The translations under genes and the position numbers were made by a program. Below, piece after piece: positions 17,125 through 27,241 of a stretch of DNA of 64,000 nt. Under the pieces are notes generated by a model. The model made no database searches and was not told the origin of the DNA. It saw only the letters and a program-made list of their open reading frames with translations. The stretch comes from Rhizobium altiplani (GTDB lineage: Bacteria > Pseudomonadota > Alphaproteobacteria > Rhizobiales > Rhizobiaceae), in assembly GCF_001542405.1 (NCBI RefSeq), contig NZ_LNCD01000033.1, positions 165,770-229,769 of the forward strand. The letters run 5' to 3'. The stretch's first letter is position 1. The number at the start of each line of letters is the position of its first letter.

Positions 17125-18345
17125 CTAACGCACGACGCTGAACGGGCGGGCTCGGGGCATCAGCATTCTGACGCAACGAACAGGCCCGTCGGGATGCGAA
17201 CCCAGGGGAACCGCAAGAACGGGACCAAGCTCGGTGTCCGCGATACGGTCGAGCAGATCCTGGAGGCTGGAAACAGGAGGGGCTTCAACGATTTGCGTGA
17301 AAGAACCCGGGTTGAGGATGAGCTGCCGGGCCTTTGCAACAATGCGGTCGACGCGCTTGTGATAGTGTCGCGTCGTCTGATCGTCGCGAGCGCCTGAGAT
17401 AGCTCCGGCGCGGGCCGCCAGCGCCTCCCGCATGGCATTTTCTGCCGCTTCTGCGAGGTCTTGCCCCGCCGAATAGCCTTCCGTCGGCAATGCGAGCACG
17501 GGATGATCGCCACCGAGTTCGATCGTCTGACACCAGACGACGGCAACGCCAGTCGGGGAGGGAGCATGCCAGAACCCGGCCGATATATTGTGTTGTGCAA
17601 GAAGAGCGGTCAGGTGATCAACGGCGGGACCGAGGCTTTCGGGAGAAAGCCGGTATCTGTCGAAGAAGCCGTGCGTGTCGAACGCCCTGGCAATTGCGTC
17701 GCGTTCGATACACTCGAAGAGCGCATGTGCGGTCGCTTGATGCCAGGTCGAATGGCAGGCAAGCCCGGTGGTGGTGCGCAGGAAGAGCCCGTCGAAATCC
17801 GGGGGCGGATCCGTATAGCGTGTGTGCACAAGTTCAAGAGGAACCATTTGGGTGTTTCGGAGGCGGAGGTCATGGCCCATGATCCAGAGGGTTGGTGTCG
17901 ACCGCCAGGCCGATGTTGCGTGGTCGTCAAGCTGACTATCGAAGAGGCCCTCCAGGATGGCTAACTCATCGGCGCTTCCAAGGACGGCGCTGGTGGCGGG
18001 AACCAACTCGGCGTAGTGGCGCTCAAGTGTCTCCATGATCGCGCCGATGGCGGCATGAGCTATGGATCGACCGCGGCCAAGCGAGGTCACCTCGGAAAGG
18101 GCAGCTGGACGGATTGCCTGGACCGTGGGAAGCCCCAACCGGTCAAGGCCGGTGAGGTCTGCGACGCGCGTTACTCCTGCATGCCGGCAGATTGGCAGGA
18201 GCCTTCGCAGGTACTCATCTGGCGGATCGACGTCAGCCCTGCCCAGCGATGCCCCCCTGTTGGCGGTGACCTCTGCCGCAAACTCGTCGAAGAGGTCACC
18301 CCCCTCAACAGCGCAGTCGGGTTCACCGGTCGACAACAAGGCCAA
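17125..18345 (-). CDS. YcaO-domain ATP-dependent peptide cyclodehydratase/thioamidase
   Basis: The 406-residue enzyme activates peptide backbone amides with ATP. YcaO nucleotide-site features are visible: SLGRGRS (about 88-94), the glutamates of IMETLERHYAEL (E105, E108), HALFECIERDAIARAF (E211, E214, R215, D216) and AEAAENAMREALAAR. The C-terminus ends RARPFSVVR without the PxPxP tail typical of azoline-forming YcaOs, which with the adjacent TfuA favours thioamide chemistry. The start is a TTG at 18345 or 18336-18339 after GAGGAG, overlapping the preceding reading frame by about 20 nt. Confidence 0.88.
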   Translation of the reverse strand: MALLSTGEPDCAVEGGDLFDEFAAEVTANRGASLGRADVDPPDEYLRRLLPICRHAGVTRVADLTGLDRLGLPTVQAIRPAALSEVTSLGRGRSIAHAAIGAIMETLERHYAELVPATSAVLGSADELAILEGLFDSQLDDHATSAWRSTPTLWIMGHDLRLRNTQMVPLELVHTRYTDPPPDFDGLFLRTTTGLACHSTWHQATAHALFECIERDAIARAFDTHGFFDRYRLSPESLGPAVDHLTALLAQHNISAGFWHAPSPTGVAVVWCQTIELGGDHPVLALPTEGYSAGQDLAEAAENAMREALAARAGAISGARDDQTTRHYHKRVDRIVAKARQLILNPGSFTQIVEAPPVSSLQDLLDRIADTELGPVLAVPLGSHPDGPVRCVRMLMPRARPFSVVR

Positions 18346-21300
18346 GCTCCTCGAGCGACTGCTCTATTCTCCGCTGGAGTGCGGCTGCCCCCTGCGTTCG
18401 GGCGGTCTCTGCAGCAACATGCAAATCTTCCATGACGAGGTTGCGCATTGCGCCGGAGCGGGCGCGCAGCATGGCCCGAACGCGGTACAATTCCGCAAGC
18501 CAATAGGCGTGACCGGTTTCCCTTGCCTCGAGTATCGCTTGGCTGGCAACCTCGATGGCGCGATCGACCTTGCCGTCAAGACCGAGCATGGCGGCCTGCA
18601 TCGAAAGATAGATCGGCAGGTCGACGACCGTGCCGAGCTCTCCCAAAAGATCAAATCCCTTGCAAAACCTCTCATAGCCGCTTGCGACGTTTCCAAGATG
18701 GGCCTCGGCCCATCCGCCGAATAGGAGTGAAAGTCCGGCCAAAGACTGCATTTCGTGTTGTTGGGCAAATTCAGACATTTCTTCCGAAACGGCTGTCAAG
18801 CGGTTGTAATCATTGCGATAGAATGCCGCTACAGCTTCTACGTCGAGAGAGTGTGCCTTGCTAGGCAGGTGGGAAATGCCGTTCACGAACTGGATCATCT
18901 GCCTAAGTACGCGGTCTGATTCATGCGTTTGGCCGGTCAGCCACAGCGAGTGTGCCAGTTGGCCGAGTCCACAGGCACAGGCATCGTGACCGCCGTAGAT
19001 CGTTCGCGCTTCGGTCGCCCTTTGTGTGTCGTAAAGAGCCAAGCCGTCGCATACAGCATTCTGCGTTTCCCTGTGACGTCCGAGGTTGAAGTCGATTGCC
19101 CAGATTCAATGGTTCATCTGCAGGCGCACCTCCGGGTCCTGGACGCCGGCCAGCATGATCTGAACCTCCATGGCGCGTTCGTGCATCGTCAAAAAATCGG
19201 AACCCGTCAGCCACCATCCCCAGTAGATAGGAAACCACCGCGACTTCTCTTCCAGCGGCTGGCGATTGGCGATTTCCACCCCGTCTTCGTAAAGCCTTCG
19301 CGCCGGTGGCGAATTCAGGCCGATCGCACCGGTAAGCACTGGTCCCAATGCCATGACGGTCGTCAGCCGAAGTCGATCAACCCGCTCGGTCGTATCCAGG
19401 TCGTCGCAGATTGAAAGGGCATGCTCGAGATGATGGCGAGCTTCAACCAGGGCCGAACGACGCGCGGCCTCCTGACCGGCCGCTATGAACAGTTCCACGG
19501 CCGTCTCCCTGAGACCAGCACGCTCGGCATGCTCGGCACGGGCACCAACATCGATCCATGGTGCAATCGTGGGATCTTCGGTCAGTGTGTCGAAGAGGCG
19601 CCGATGAAGTGCCCGGCTTTGTCGCCGCAGCAGCAGTTTGTATACCGTCTCCTGGATCAGAGAATGGCGAAAACCATAGGTAACGGTCCCGCCGGCTCGC
19701 ACATGCGTTACGAAGCCGGTGTTGCACAGCGTATCTGCCGCGCTTGCCAGCGCCTTCTTGCCATAGTCTGGAAGCAGTCTCTGAAGAAGAGGCAAGGTAA
19801 AGCGGGAGCCGGCAACGGCTCCGGCGCGCGCCACATCCCTGATCGGACCGAGATTGCCGAGCCGCGCTTCGAGGATCTCTTCAAATGTCGAGATATGTGT
19901 CGACGATCCGGCTTGCGGCATCGTGACGCCCGTAATCGTGGTCTCGGACACCCATTGGCATATCTGCTCGATGAAGAGCGGCACGCCGCCCGAAATCCGC
20001 TCGGTCATCTCAACCAGCTCCGAGAAGTCAGCCACTCTGTGCTGCGGCCAGTTGCGCTCGATTGCAAGCCTCGTCTGGTCTGCATTGAGAGGTTTTAGAG
20101 GTAATCGAGTTGGGCGGGTGTCCTCTGGCCATTCCATCGTCGCCTCTGGACGCGCGGTCGCGATCAACAGGATCGGCAGTCCCAGGATGCTGCGGGCCGT
20201 CTCAATCAGAAAATCTCGAGAAGTCGGATCTATCCAATGAACATCCTCGACGACAAAGAGAACGGGCCCGTTTTCACAGAGCGCTCGCATCGCTCGCGAG
20301 ATTGCTTGTCGCGCTCTTTCCCGGATCAGTTTGGGATTGCTGCCGGCGAGGTTTTGGCTGCGCCCCTCGGCTCCGAGCAGGTGGGAGAAGAGCTCGACGA
20401 TGTCGTTGTCCCTTATGCCGTTGCGCCGAAACCGGCTGGCGACTGCGGAGGCCGTCAATTTCGACTGTCCACCTGTCTCGGGCATGCCGGTAAGGCTGTT
20501 GACCAAAGGATGCAGCGTCGAATGAAAGCCCCCGGGCACGCATTGGAAGAAGAAGGATTTCGATCGCTCTGCGCGGGTCAGTCTGCGGAACTCATGCAGA
20601 AGGCGGGATTTTCCGATGCCGGCGTCCCCCTCGATAATGACCGTCTGCCCGCTCCCGGCAACGACGCTTTTCCATGCTTTCGAAAGTGTGCTCAGCTCAT
20701 CGGTGCGGCCCACGAAAGGACTGCCGAGTCTCCCGAAGGCATAGAACCTGTCCACTTCATTCTTGTGACCGAGTGCGCGCCATGCTCGTTCCGGTGCTTC
20801 GAACCCCTTGAGATTCCAGATGCCCTCGAAGGAGAACGCGTGCGAGCGACCCGCTAGCCTGCAGGTTTCGTCAGACACGAAGACGGTGTTTGGAGCAGCG
20901 ACGGTCTCAAGACGGGTGGCGAGCGCAAGTGCTACGCCAACAACAGGCTCATGGGTCCAGCTTTGCTTCTGAGGCTCCTGAACGAGAGCAACGGAGGTGG
21001 CAATGCCGACGCGAACTTGCAGATCCGAACGACCGGCCGCCTCCCCAACGCGCCTGCAGGTCTCGGTGATTTGCAAGCCAGCCCGAATAGCAAGGGAAGC
21101 GGCATCCCGCGCTCCGATATCAATCGGAAACAAGGCGAGACCACCATCACCAGCCTCCACCCGAAGCACACCCGAATGCGCGACGATCGACTTGTTGGCG
21201 GCTGCCTGAAACGCGGACAACAACTCGCGATAATCTTCGAGATCCATACGGTGGAAAAGTTCAGTTGAATCGACCAGATCATAGCAAAGCGCAGTAACGA

Positions 21301-21394
21301 TCCGGCGCTCGATCGCGCTGGATACGGCCTGGGGCTTCCCCCGGACGCTCCTGGCCGGTGGTTTTCTGGCGCCATTCGGATCTTTGTCCTGCAT
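18323..21394 (-). pseudogene. Cyclase-homology/AAA ATPase/TPR regulator split by an in-frame TGA
   Basis: The frame spans 1,024 codons including the stop. Part 1 (21394-19106, 762 residues) has a class III cyclase domain (ALCYDLVDSTELF, then GDGGLALF; about 30-190) and an ATPase with Walker A GDAGIGKSRLL and Walker B VLFVVEDVHWID, then helical repeats. TGA lies at 19108-19106. The same frame continues with WAIDFNLGRHRETQ and 239 more TPR-like residues to 18323 (a TTG at 19042 could restart). Related proteins read H-x-x-W at this point, so TCA to TGA is a likely origin. It may be a recent pseudogene, a readthrough gene or two polypeptides. It heads the YcaO operon. Confidence 0.8.
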
Positions 21395-21607
21395 CGCGCT
21401 TCCCCCAGCCGCTGGGCCAAAGCCGCCTTCTCATGAGGCTAACACATTCTTGGCGCGTTGCGTGAGTGTGTCGTTGTGCTGCAATGACATTCTCAAGACG
21501 TGGCGAGATGGCGCTTGGCGCTCTGGACGTCGCATACGCCTGCCGACGTTGCTGCAAGACGCAATTCAGGGCAGATTGCGGGTTGTTCTGCGGCCGGAGG
21601 CTAGGCA

Positions 21608-22198
21608 TTGCTGGAGAGGCTGATTGGCGAGTACGGCGTCTTGGCCGTTTTTATCGGCGCCGGTGTTGAAGGGGAAACGGCAGCGTTTCTCGGTGGTGTC
21701 CTCGCGCATCGGCACCTTATTGCCTACTGGCAGGTCGCTCTGGCCGCCTGTCTCGGATCCTTTGCTGCAGACCAGTTTTTCTTCTTGTCAGGTCGCTACG
21801 CCACCAAGTGGTCGCATGTTCAAAAGCTGCTGGGATCGGAACCGATCGCGAGAGTGAAGCAGCTCCTCGAAGCGCATCCGACGGGCTTTATCCTCGCCTT
21901 TCGTTTCATCTACGGCATGCGAACGATCAGCCCCGTTGCAATCGGCGTCTCGAACGTCTCGACACGGAAGTTCATTATCCTCAATGCGATCGCCGCACTG
22001 GTTTGGGGCGTTGCGATAACGGCGATCGGATTTCTGGCCGGACACGCCGTTGAGGTATTGATCGGACGCCTGGAACTTCATTTGCACTTGTTAATCGCGC
22101 TGGCTTTGATTGGGTTCCTCGTCGCCGTCAGTGCTTATGCCGCCAGGCGTGCAATGGCGCGACGCTCCGCGCGCTCGGGAGCTTGGAGACGCGGGTGA
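21608..22198 (+). CDS. DedA family membrane protein
   Basis: The 196-residue inner membrane protein has about five hydrophobic segments. DedA features: GVEGETAAFLGGVLAHR in the first re-entrant region, then FRFIYGMRTISPVAIGVS, the signature Arg-containing loop. The family transports or flips undecaprenyl phosphate and related lipids and supports envelope homeostasis. The start is TTG, with CGGAGG 7 nt upstream. Divergent from the cyclase/ATPase regulator. Confidence 0.88.
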   Translation: MLERLIGEYGVLAVFIGAGVEGETAAFLGGVLAHRHLIAYWQVALAACLGSFAADQFFFLSGRYATKWSHVQKLLGSEPIARVKQLLEAHPTGFILAFRFIYGMRTISPVAIGVSNVSTRKFIILNAIAALVWGVAITAIGFLAGHAVEVLIGRLELHLHLLIALALIGFLVAVSAYAARRAMARRSARSGAWRRG

Positions 22199-22498
22199 CG
22201 GTCTCAGCCGAAAGGCTCGGCTTCGTCGACCCGCGTGGACCTTGCCTCGGCGCCGATATCCGTTGGCGATGCCTCACATCGCCGGCGGAGATGCAAGCTA
22301 AGTCTGGCTTGGGGTTCCCAGCAGTTTTTGCAGAACGAATGATCTTTTCGGCACCATTGGACGCGGCGGCCCCGGCTTCTGCAATCCAGCGATCCGGTAA
22401 GAAGCCAAGAAACCCTCATTCGCGAGTGGCTTACAGCTGGTGTTCTGTGGGAGAATGCCTATGTTTCGCGTAGTTTCGAAAATAACAGGGTTCCTTTT
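22199..22498. other. 300-nt intergenic region without recognised gene
   Basis: This stretch lies between the DedA and CNNM/CBS genes. Short frames here lack ribosome sites and family likeness. I see no hairpin or repeat of note; it probably holds the promoter of the downstream gene. Confidence 0.5.
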
Positions 22499-23806
22499 TT
22501 GCTTCTCGAGATTTCAATCGTTGCCATTCTCACCATCTTGAATGGCGTCCTTGCCATGTCGGAGCTCGCGGTCGTATCCTCGCGGCCCGCACGCCTCAAA
22601 GTGCTGGCCGACCAGGGAAGCCGGGGGGCCGCCATTGCTATCCGACTTGCCGAGGAGCCAGGGCGGTTTTTGTCGACCGTGCAGATTGGCATAACCCTCG
22701 TCGGCGTTCTGTCCGGTGCGTTCTCGGGTGCGACACTTGGTGCGAGACTGGCCGGCTGGCTCGGCACGCACGGCCTTTCACCGGCAGCGGCAGATGCGCT
22801 CGGGGTCGGCTCGGTCGTCGTCGCCATCACATACCTGTCACTGATCGTCGGTGAGTTGGTGCCGAAGCAGATCGCGCTTCGCGCACCCGAGACTGTGGCT
22901 AGCAAGGTCGCCCCGGCGATGATGTTCCTGTCTCGCCTGGCCGCCCCACTGGTCTGGTTCCTTGACGCCTCCGGCCGCATTATCCTTCGTGTTCTTGGTC
23001 AATCGGGCAAGTCGGCCGATATGGTCACCGACGAGGAAATCAAGACGGTGCTGGCGGAAGCGCAGAGCGCCGGCGTGATCGAGACGGAAGAGTCGGCGAT
23101 GATTTCCGGCGTCATGAGGCTGGCGGACCGAAGTGCCAGAGCCTTGATGACCCCGCGCCGGGATGTAGAGGTGATCGACGTCGAGGATGGCTTCGATGAG
23201 ATCCGGGATCAGCTCCGCCGGAGCGTTCAGGCGCGATTGCCGGTGCGCAGAAACAGCTCCGATGAGATCATCGGGGTGCTCTTGACCAAGGACTTCTACG
23301 ACGCACTGGCTTCGTCCGGCCATGCCGACATCGCCGCGCTCACCAAGGAAGTGCCGATTGTGTCGGACTTGTCAGGCTCGCTTGATGTCATTCAAGCCAT
23401 TCGTCGCTCACCCTGCCACATGGTGCTGGTCTATGACGAATATGGCCACTTCGAAGGCGTGATTACCTCTGGCGACATTCTGGAAGCAATCTTGGGCGCG
23501 GTTCAGGAGGACGCTTTCGGAGAGAAGGCCATCGTTCGCCGCCACGACGGCAGCTATCTCGTATCCGGCTGGACGCCGATCGACGAGTTTGCGGACTTCA
23601 TGGGCTTCCGGGTCGAGGACGACCGGGAATATCAGACGGTTGCCGGACTCGTGCTGGAGGAGATGAAGCACCTGCCGGATGTGGGCGAAAGCTTTGTCAT
23701 GAACGGCTGGCGATTCGAGGTCGTCGATCTTGACGGGCGCAGGATCGACAAGCTTCTCCTGACCGCCGAAGTGCCCCCTGGCGAGGCAAGCCGAACGCTT
23801 CAGTAA
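22499..23806 (+). CDS. CNNM-domain, twin-CBS hemolysin-like membrane protein
   Basis: The 435-residue protein has an N-terminal DUF21/CNNM transmembrane domain (about 1-190, including ILNGVLAMSELAVVSSRPAR and VGELVPKQIALR), a paired CBS domain (about 205-335, ALMTPRRDVEVIDVEDG, then VYDEYGHFEGVITSGDIL) and a CorC-HlyC C-terminal domain (about 350-425). The family is linked to magnesium/cobalt export. The start is TTG at 22499 because an upstream ATG hits a stop at once. Confidence 0.9.
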   Translation: MLLEISIVAILTILNGVLAMSELAVVSSRPARLKVLADQGSRGAAIAIRLAEEPGRFLSTVQIGITLVGVLSGAFSGATLGARLAGWLGTHGLSPAAADALGVGSVVVAITYLSLIVGELVPKQIALRAPETVASKVAPAMMFLSRLAAPLVWFLDASGRIILRVLGQSGKSADMVTDEEIKTVLAEAQSAGVIETEESAMISGVMRLADRSARALMTPRRDVEVIDVEDGFDEIRDQLRRSVQARLPVRRNSSDEIIGVLLTKDFYDALASSGHADIAALTKEVPIVSDLSGSLDVIQAIRRSPCHMVLVYDEYGHFEGVITSGDILEAILGAVQEDAFGEKAIVRRHDGSYLVSGWTPIDEFADFMGFRVEDDREYQTVAGLVLEEMKHLPDVGESFVMNGWRFEVVDLDGRRIDKLLLTAEVPPGEASRTLQ

Positions 23807-23882
23807 TGCCGATCGGCTCTGCTCTTCGTGAGGGAACCTTCACGTGAAAGGGGAGTTCCCCTTTCCACACATGGAGGTAGAT

Positions 23883-24167
23883 ATGAAAGCTCTCATGACA
23901 GCGGCAATCACAGGACTTTTGTTGGCCGGTCCCGCTTCGGCTCAGACCACGGTCGTGACCGTGCCTGGCGAGGTGCGGACCTACATAACCGAACAAGAGG
24001 TTCCGTCGGTCGTTTATGATGGCGACATCGTCGTCGGGACGGAATTGCCGTCTTCGGTAGAAATCCACACCATCCCCAGCAACGATGCATACGGTTACAC
24101 CGTGGTCAACAAGCGACGTGTGATCGTTGATCCGCATACCCATCGCGTGATCGAAGTCATCAGGTAA
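23883..24167 (+). CDS. DUF1236-type periplasmic protein
   Basis: The 94-residue protein has a signal peptide (KALMTAAITGLLLAGPASAQ, cut near 20). The mature part resembles the DUF1236 repeat: VRTYITEQEVPSVVYDGDIVVGTELP and ending VVDP-like VDPHTHRVIEVIR. DUF1236 proteins are small exported proteins of alphaproteobacteria with unknown function. GGAGG precedes the ATG at 23883. Confidence 0.82.
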   Translation: MKALMTAAITGLLLAGPASAQTTVVTVPGEVRTYITEQEVPSVVYDGDIVVGTELPSSVEIHTIPSNDAYGYTVVNKRRVIVDPHTHRVIEVIR

Positions 24168-24301
24168 TCAATCGGTTGGCGGCGACGGCTAACACCACAC
24201 TTGCGCGCGGATGCATCGAGCCTGCCGTTACGCAATGTAGCCTTGGTCGATGTTGCCGTGTGCAAGTGATTTTCTTGGCAGAGTTGCAGCGCCGCAGCGA
24301 C

Positions 24302-26284
24302 TTAGAGTGAGGCGAGCGGTGCCTTTCGACCGAGAAGCCAAAGAAGATATGGCCCTCCGATCAGCGCGGCGAACAGGCCGACGGGCACCTGGTAGGGGTA
24401 TATGATAACGCGGGATAACCAGTCGGCCAGTACGAGTAGACCGGCGCCGATCAGCATGGCCGCGAGCAGATGGTCGCGGCTCCGGTGAAAGCCGATCAGC
24501 CGCGACAAGTGGGGTGCGATCAGGCCGGTCAGGCTCAGCGGTCCAATGAGGAAGGAAGAGATCGCCGTCATCGCAGCGGCAAGTGCCGCGAGCAGAAGCC
24601 GTGTCGACGTGACACGAAGTCCGACACCGCGCGCCAGCCCCGCGCCAAGCGGCAGGATGGCAAACCAGCGTGTCATCAGGAAGAGCGGTGCTGTCAGAAC
24701 AGCCAGTGAGATGATCGCGGTCCAGGCTTCGAACGTGCCGGCGCGGTTGGTCGAGCCCGAAATCCAGGTCAGAAGAATGTAGCTTCGCATGTCGCCTTGC
24801 GAAAGCACCACGCTGATGATTGCAAGGCAAAAAGCGCTGATGGCGACGCCTGAAAGCAGGAGTACGTCCGCTGATAGGCCAGCGCGTCGCGCAACAGCGA
24901 TCATGGCCAGGAACGAGACGAGTGCGCCAAGCGACATGCCTGCGATCATGATTGCCGGAGAAGGGAAGGCGAATACGAACAGTGTCACCGTCAGTCCAGC
25001 CCCGGCACCGGAAGAGACACCGAGCACTTCGGGGCTTGCGAGCGGATTGCCGGTCACGCGCTGCATGACGAAGCCGGCCGCGCCGAGCATTGCGCCTGTT
25101 CCGGCGGCCACGACAATCCGCGGCAGCCTGAACGGCAAAAGATCTGAGAGCAGCGAGCCGACGGCAATTTGCCAGCCGCCATCGGTCGGTCCAACGACAA
25201 GAACAGCCAGGAAGACAACCAGAAAGGCGACGCCGAGGAGCAGAAGCGCCAATGCCCGTCGCGACAGACGTCGTGCGGTCCCGTTCGACGTTGACGTGGG
25301 AACCGCCCGCCCGTGCACGCGCGGCAGCAAAAACAACAGCAGAGGGCCACCGATGAGGGCGGTAGCAGCTCCTGTCGGCGCAAGGTCGGAAAAGCCGGGA
25401 CCAAGCAGCTGCGTCAGACAATCAGTCAGAAATAGCACAGCAGCACCGGCAAGGGGCGCCGTCGTCATCACCTGACGCGTGGTGCGAGCGCCGCAGAGCC
25501 GCGCAACCGCGGGTGCGGCAAGCCCGAGGAAACCGATGATGCCGACTGTGGCCGTAACGGAGGCCGAAAGCCATACGGCAATCATCAGGACCGCGAACCT
25601 TACGGCGTTGAGCGAAACGCCGAGACCCTTGGCGCTCTCATCGTCCAGGGCAAGCACATTGAGCGGCCTGAAGAGAAGCAGAGCGGCGAGCATGCCGGCA
25701 GCGAGCTGGGGTGCAAGCGAAGCCACGCCGGTCCAATCCTGCTGGTTGAGGGCACCGGCGCCCCAGATATGGATCGACATGGCATATTCGCCCCGCGCCA
25801 GTATCAGCGTGACGCTGAGCGAGGCTGCAACCATGCTGACGATCATGCCGCAGATTGCAACGGTGACCGGATCGAGACCGCGGCGCCAGCTCAAGGCGAG
25901 CACAAGGCCAACGGCGCAAAGGCCACCGGCGAAGGCGACAAGTTCGCGCGAGACACCGGCCAGGATGGGCGAGAAGCTCAAACCAAGCGTCAGAGCCAGT
26001 TGTGCGCCAGAAGCGATACCGAGCGTCGAGGCGTCGGCTATCGGGTTGCGCAGAATACGCTGCAGAAGTGCGCCTGCAAGACCGAGTGCTGCGCCCGAAA
26101 CCAGCGCGATCGCAGCCCGCGGCATGAGGCTGCTCCAGAAAAGGATGGCATCAAGCGTCTTGGCTTGCTCGGGATCGCCAGGCACCTGAGGGCGCAAGAT
26201 CAAAAGCAGGGCAAAAGCTGCAACGCATGCAAAGGCAAGCGCTAAGGCCGGGATGATCGCTTTGCGTGAATACAAATGCGGCAT
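24302..26284 (-). CDS. fhuB: Fused FecCD-type siderophore permease (FhuB-like)
   Basis: The 660-residue inner membrane permease imports Fe(III)-hydroxamate. It consists of two tandem FecCD domains (about 10-325 and 340-655), each with the SGAALGLAGALLQ or AGTGAMLGAAGFVMQ glycine-rich helix and NPLA-like (RNPIADASTLGI, GNPLASPEVLGV) motifs, as in E. coli FhuB. ATG at 26284 lies 7 nt after the fhuD stop. No fhuC ATPase gene lies in the window. Confidence 0.92.
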   Translation of the reverse strand: MPHLYSRKAIIPALALAFACVAAFALLLILRPQVPGDPEQAKTLDAILFWSSLMPRAAIALVSGAALGLAGALLQRILRNPIADASTLGIASGAQLALTLGLSFSPILAGVSRELVAFAGGLCAVGLVLALSWRRGLDPVTVAICGMIVSMVAASLSVTLILARGEYAMSIHIWGAGALNQQDWTGVASLAPQLAAGMLAALLLFRPLNVLALDDESAKGLGVSLNAVRFAVLMIAVWLSASVTATVGIIGFLGLAAPAVARLCGARTTRQVMTTAPLAGAAVLFLTDCLTQLLGPGFSDLAPTGAATALIGGPLLLFLLPRVHGRAVPTSTSNGTARRLSRRALALLLLGVAFLVVFLAVLVVGPTDGGWQIAVGSLLSDLLPFRLPRIVVAAGTGAMLGAAGFVMQRVTGNPLASPEVLGVSSGAGAGLTVTLFVFAFPSPAIMIAGMSLGALVSFLAMIAVARRAGLSADVLLLSGVAISAFCLAIISVVLSQGDMRSYILLTWISGSTNRAGTFEAWTAIISLAVLTAPLFLMTRWFAILPLGAGLARGVGLRVTSTRLLLAALAAAMTAISSFLIGPLSLTGLIAPHLSRLIGFHRSRDHLLAAMLIGAGLLVLADWLSRVIIYPYQVPVGLFAALIGGPYLLWLLGRKAPLASL

Positions 26285-26291
26285 GGAAAGG

Positions 26292-27179
26292 CTAGCCGGT
26301 TCGGACACGGGAAAATCCTTCGGCGAGAAAGTCAGCGAAGCGACTTGCGGCTGGAAGCGCGCCATAGGGGTTGACCGAACCGAGGGTCAGGACGCGGTTC
26401 TCCCGCACGGCCGGAAGAGCCTTCCAGAATGCACTTCCGGTGAGGGCTTCGAACGCGTCTTGCGGATGCGGCGGAATGAGGATGATCCATGCGTCCGGCA
26501 TGGATGCCAGGGTCTCGATGCCGACAGGTGCCGTAGCGGAGTAGCTGGTGGCACCGGCCCAGGCATTGGCAATGCCGACGCGCTGCAAGACCTCGCCGAA
26601 CATGCTGTCGGAACCGAACACCCGGTAGTGGCGGGCATCGCCGAGATTGATCGGCAGGACGGAACGTCCATCGCCGTTGGCCGCGAATTGAGACTTGTAG
26701 CGATCGAGTTTTGCCGCGAGACCTTCCACCAGCTTTCCGGCCGCCGGAAGTGCCAGACGCTCTCCGATCGCGAGCGTTGCCTGTTCGGCCAGCCTGTACG
26801 GGCTCTTTCCCGGCATGTAAATCGCGTGGCTTTCGACCGTGGCGATACGGCTCATCAGCGCATCGGCCCAGGCGTAGAAGTTGGAATTGAAGATCACGTC
26901 GGGACGCGCGAAGCGCAGGACCTCCAGGTTCGGCGTCCCGCGAAGGCCGAGATCGGCGACTGTATCAGGCACTTCAGGCGTTACGGCGACCTGTCGGAAC
27001 TGGCGCAGTTCCGTTGCCGCGACCACATTGGCACCGATCGCGAGCAGCGTTTCCAGGAGCGCCCAGTCGAGCGTGGCAACCCTCGGCTGGAACGGCTGAC
27101 CTTGCGCTACGCCTCCGACAAGTGTGACTGCTCCGGCCAGAAAGGTCCTGCGTGTGAGCCGTGCTGCGCTCAATTTCAT
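26292..27179 (-). CDS. fhuD: Siderophore-binding periplasmic protein (FhuD-like)
   Basis: The 295-residue binding protein has a twin-arginine signal (ARLTRRTFLAGAVTL) predicting Tat export. The mature domain has the class III binding-protein shape: RVATLDWALLETLLAIGA, DLGLRGTPNLEVL, and WADALMSRIATVES. It would deliver ferric hydroxamate to the FhuB-like permease, whose start codon almost touches its stop. Downstream of the receptor gene beyond a stem-loop. Confidence 0.9.
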   Translation of the reverse strand: MKLSAARLTRRTFLAGAVTLVGGVAQGQPFQPRVATLDWALLETLLAIGANVVAATELRQFRQVAVTPEVPDTVADLGLRGTPNLEVLRFARPDVIFNSNFYAWADALMSRIATVESHAIYMPGKSPYRLAEQATLAIGERLALPAAGKLVEGLAAKLDRYKSQFAANGDGRSVLPINLGDARHYRVFGSDSMFGEVLQRVGIANAWAGATSYSATAPVGIETLASMPDAWIILIPPHPQDAFEALTGSAFWKALPAVRENRVLTLGSVNPYGALPAASRFADFLAEGFSRVRTG

Positions 27180-27193
27180 CTCCAGTCAGTAAA

Positions 27194-27216
27194 GGGAGGC
27201 CCAAGCCGGGCCTCCC
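27194..27216 (-). terminator. Stem-loop between receptor and fhuD
   Basis: GGGAGGCCC pairs perfectly with GGGCCTCCC around a 5-nt loop; on the minus strand it is followed by TTTAC. It sits 26 nt after the receptor stop and 15 nt before fhuD, so it could terminate most receptor transcripts and lower fhuDB expression. Confidence 0.65.
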
Positions 27217-27241
27217 TGAAAGCGATCATCAAAACAACCGG

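Noticed and set aside
24228..25421. 397-residue minus-strand open frame
   Set aside because: Arg/Cys-rich alternate frame of the fhuB-like gene.
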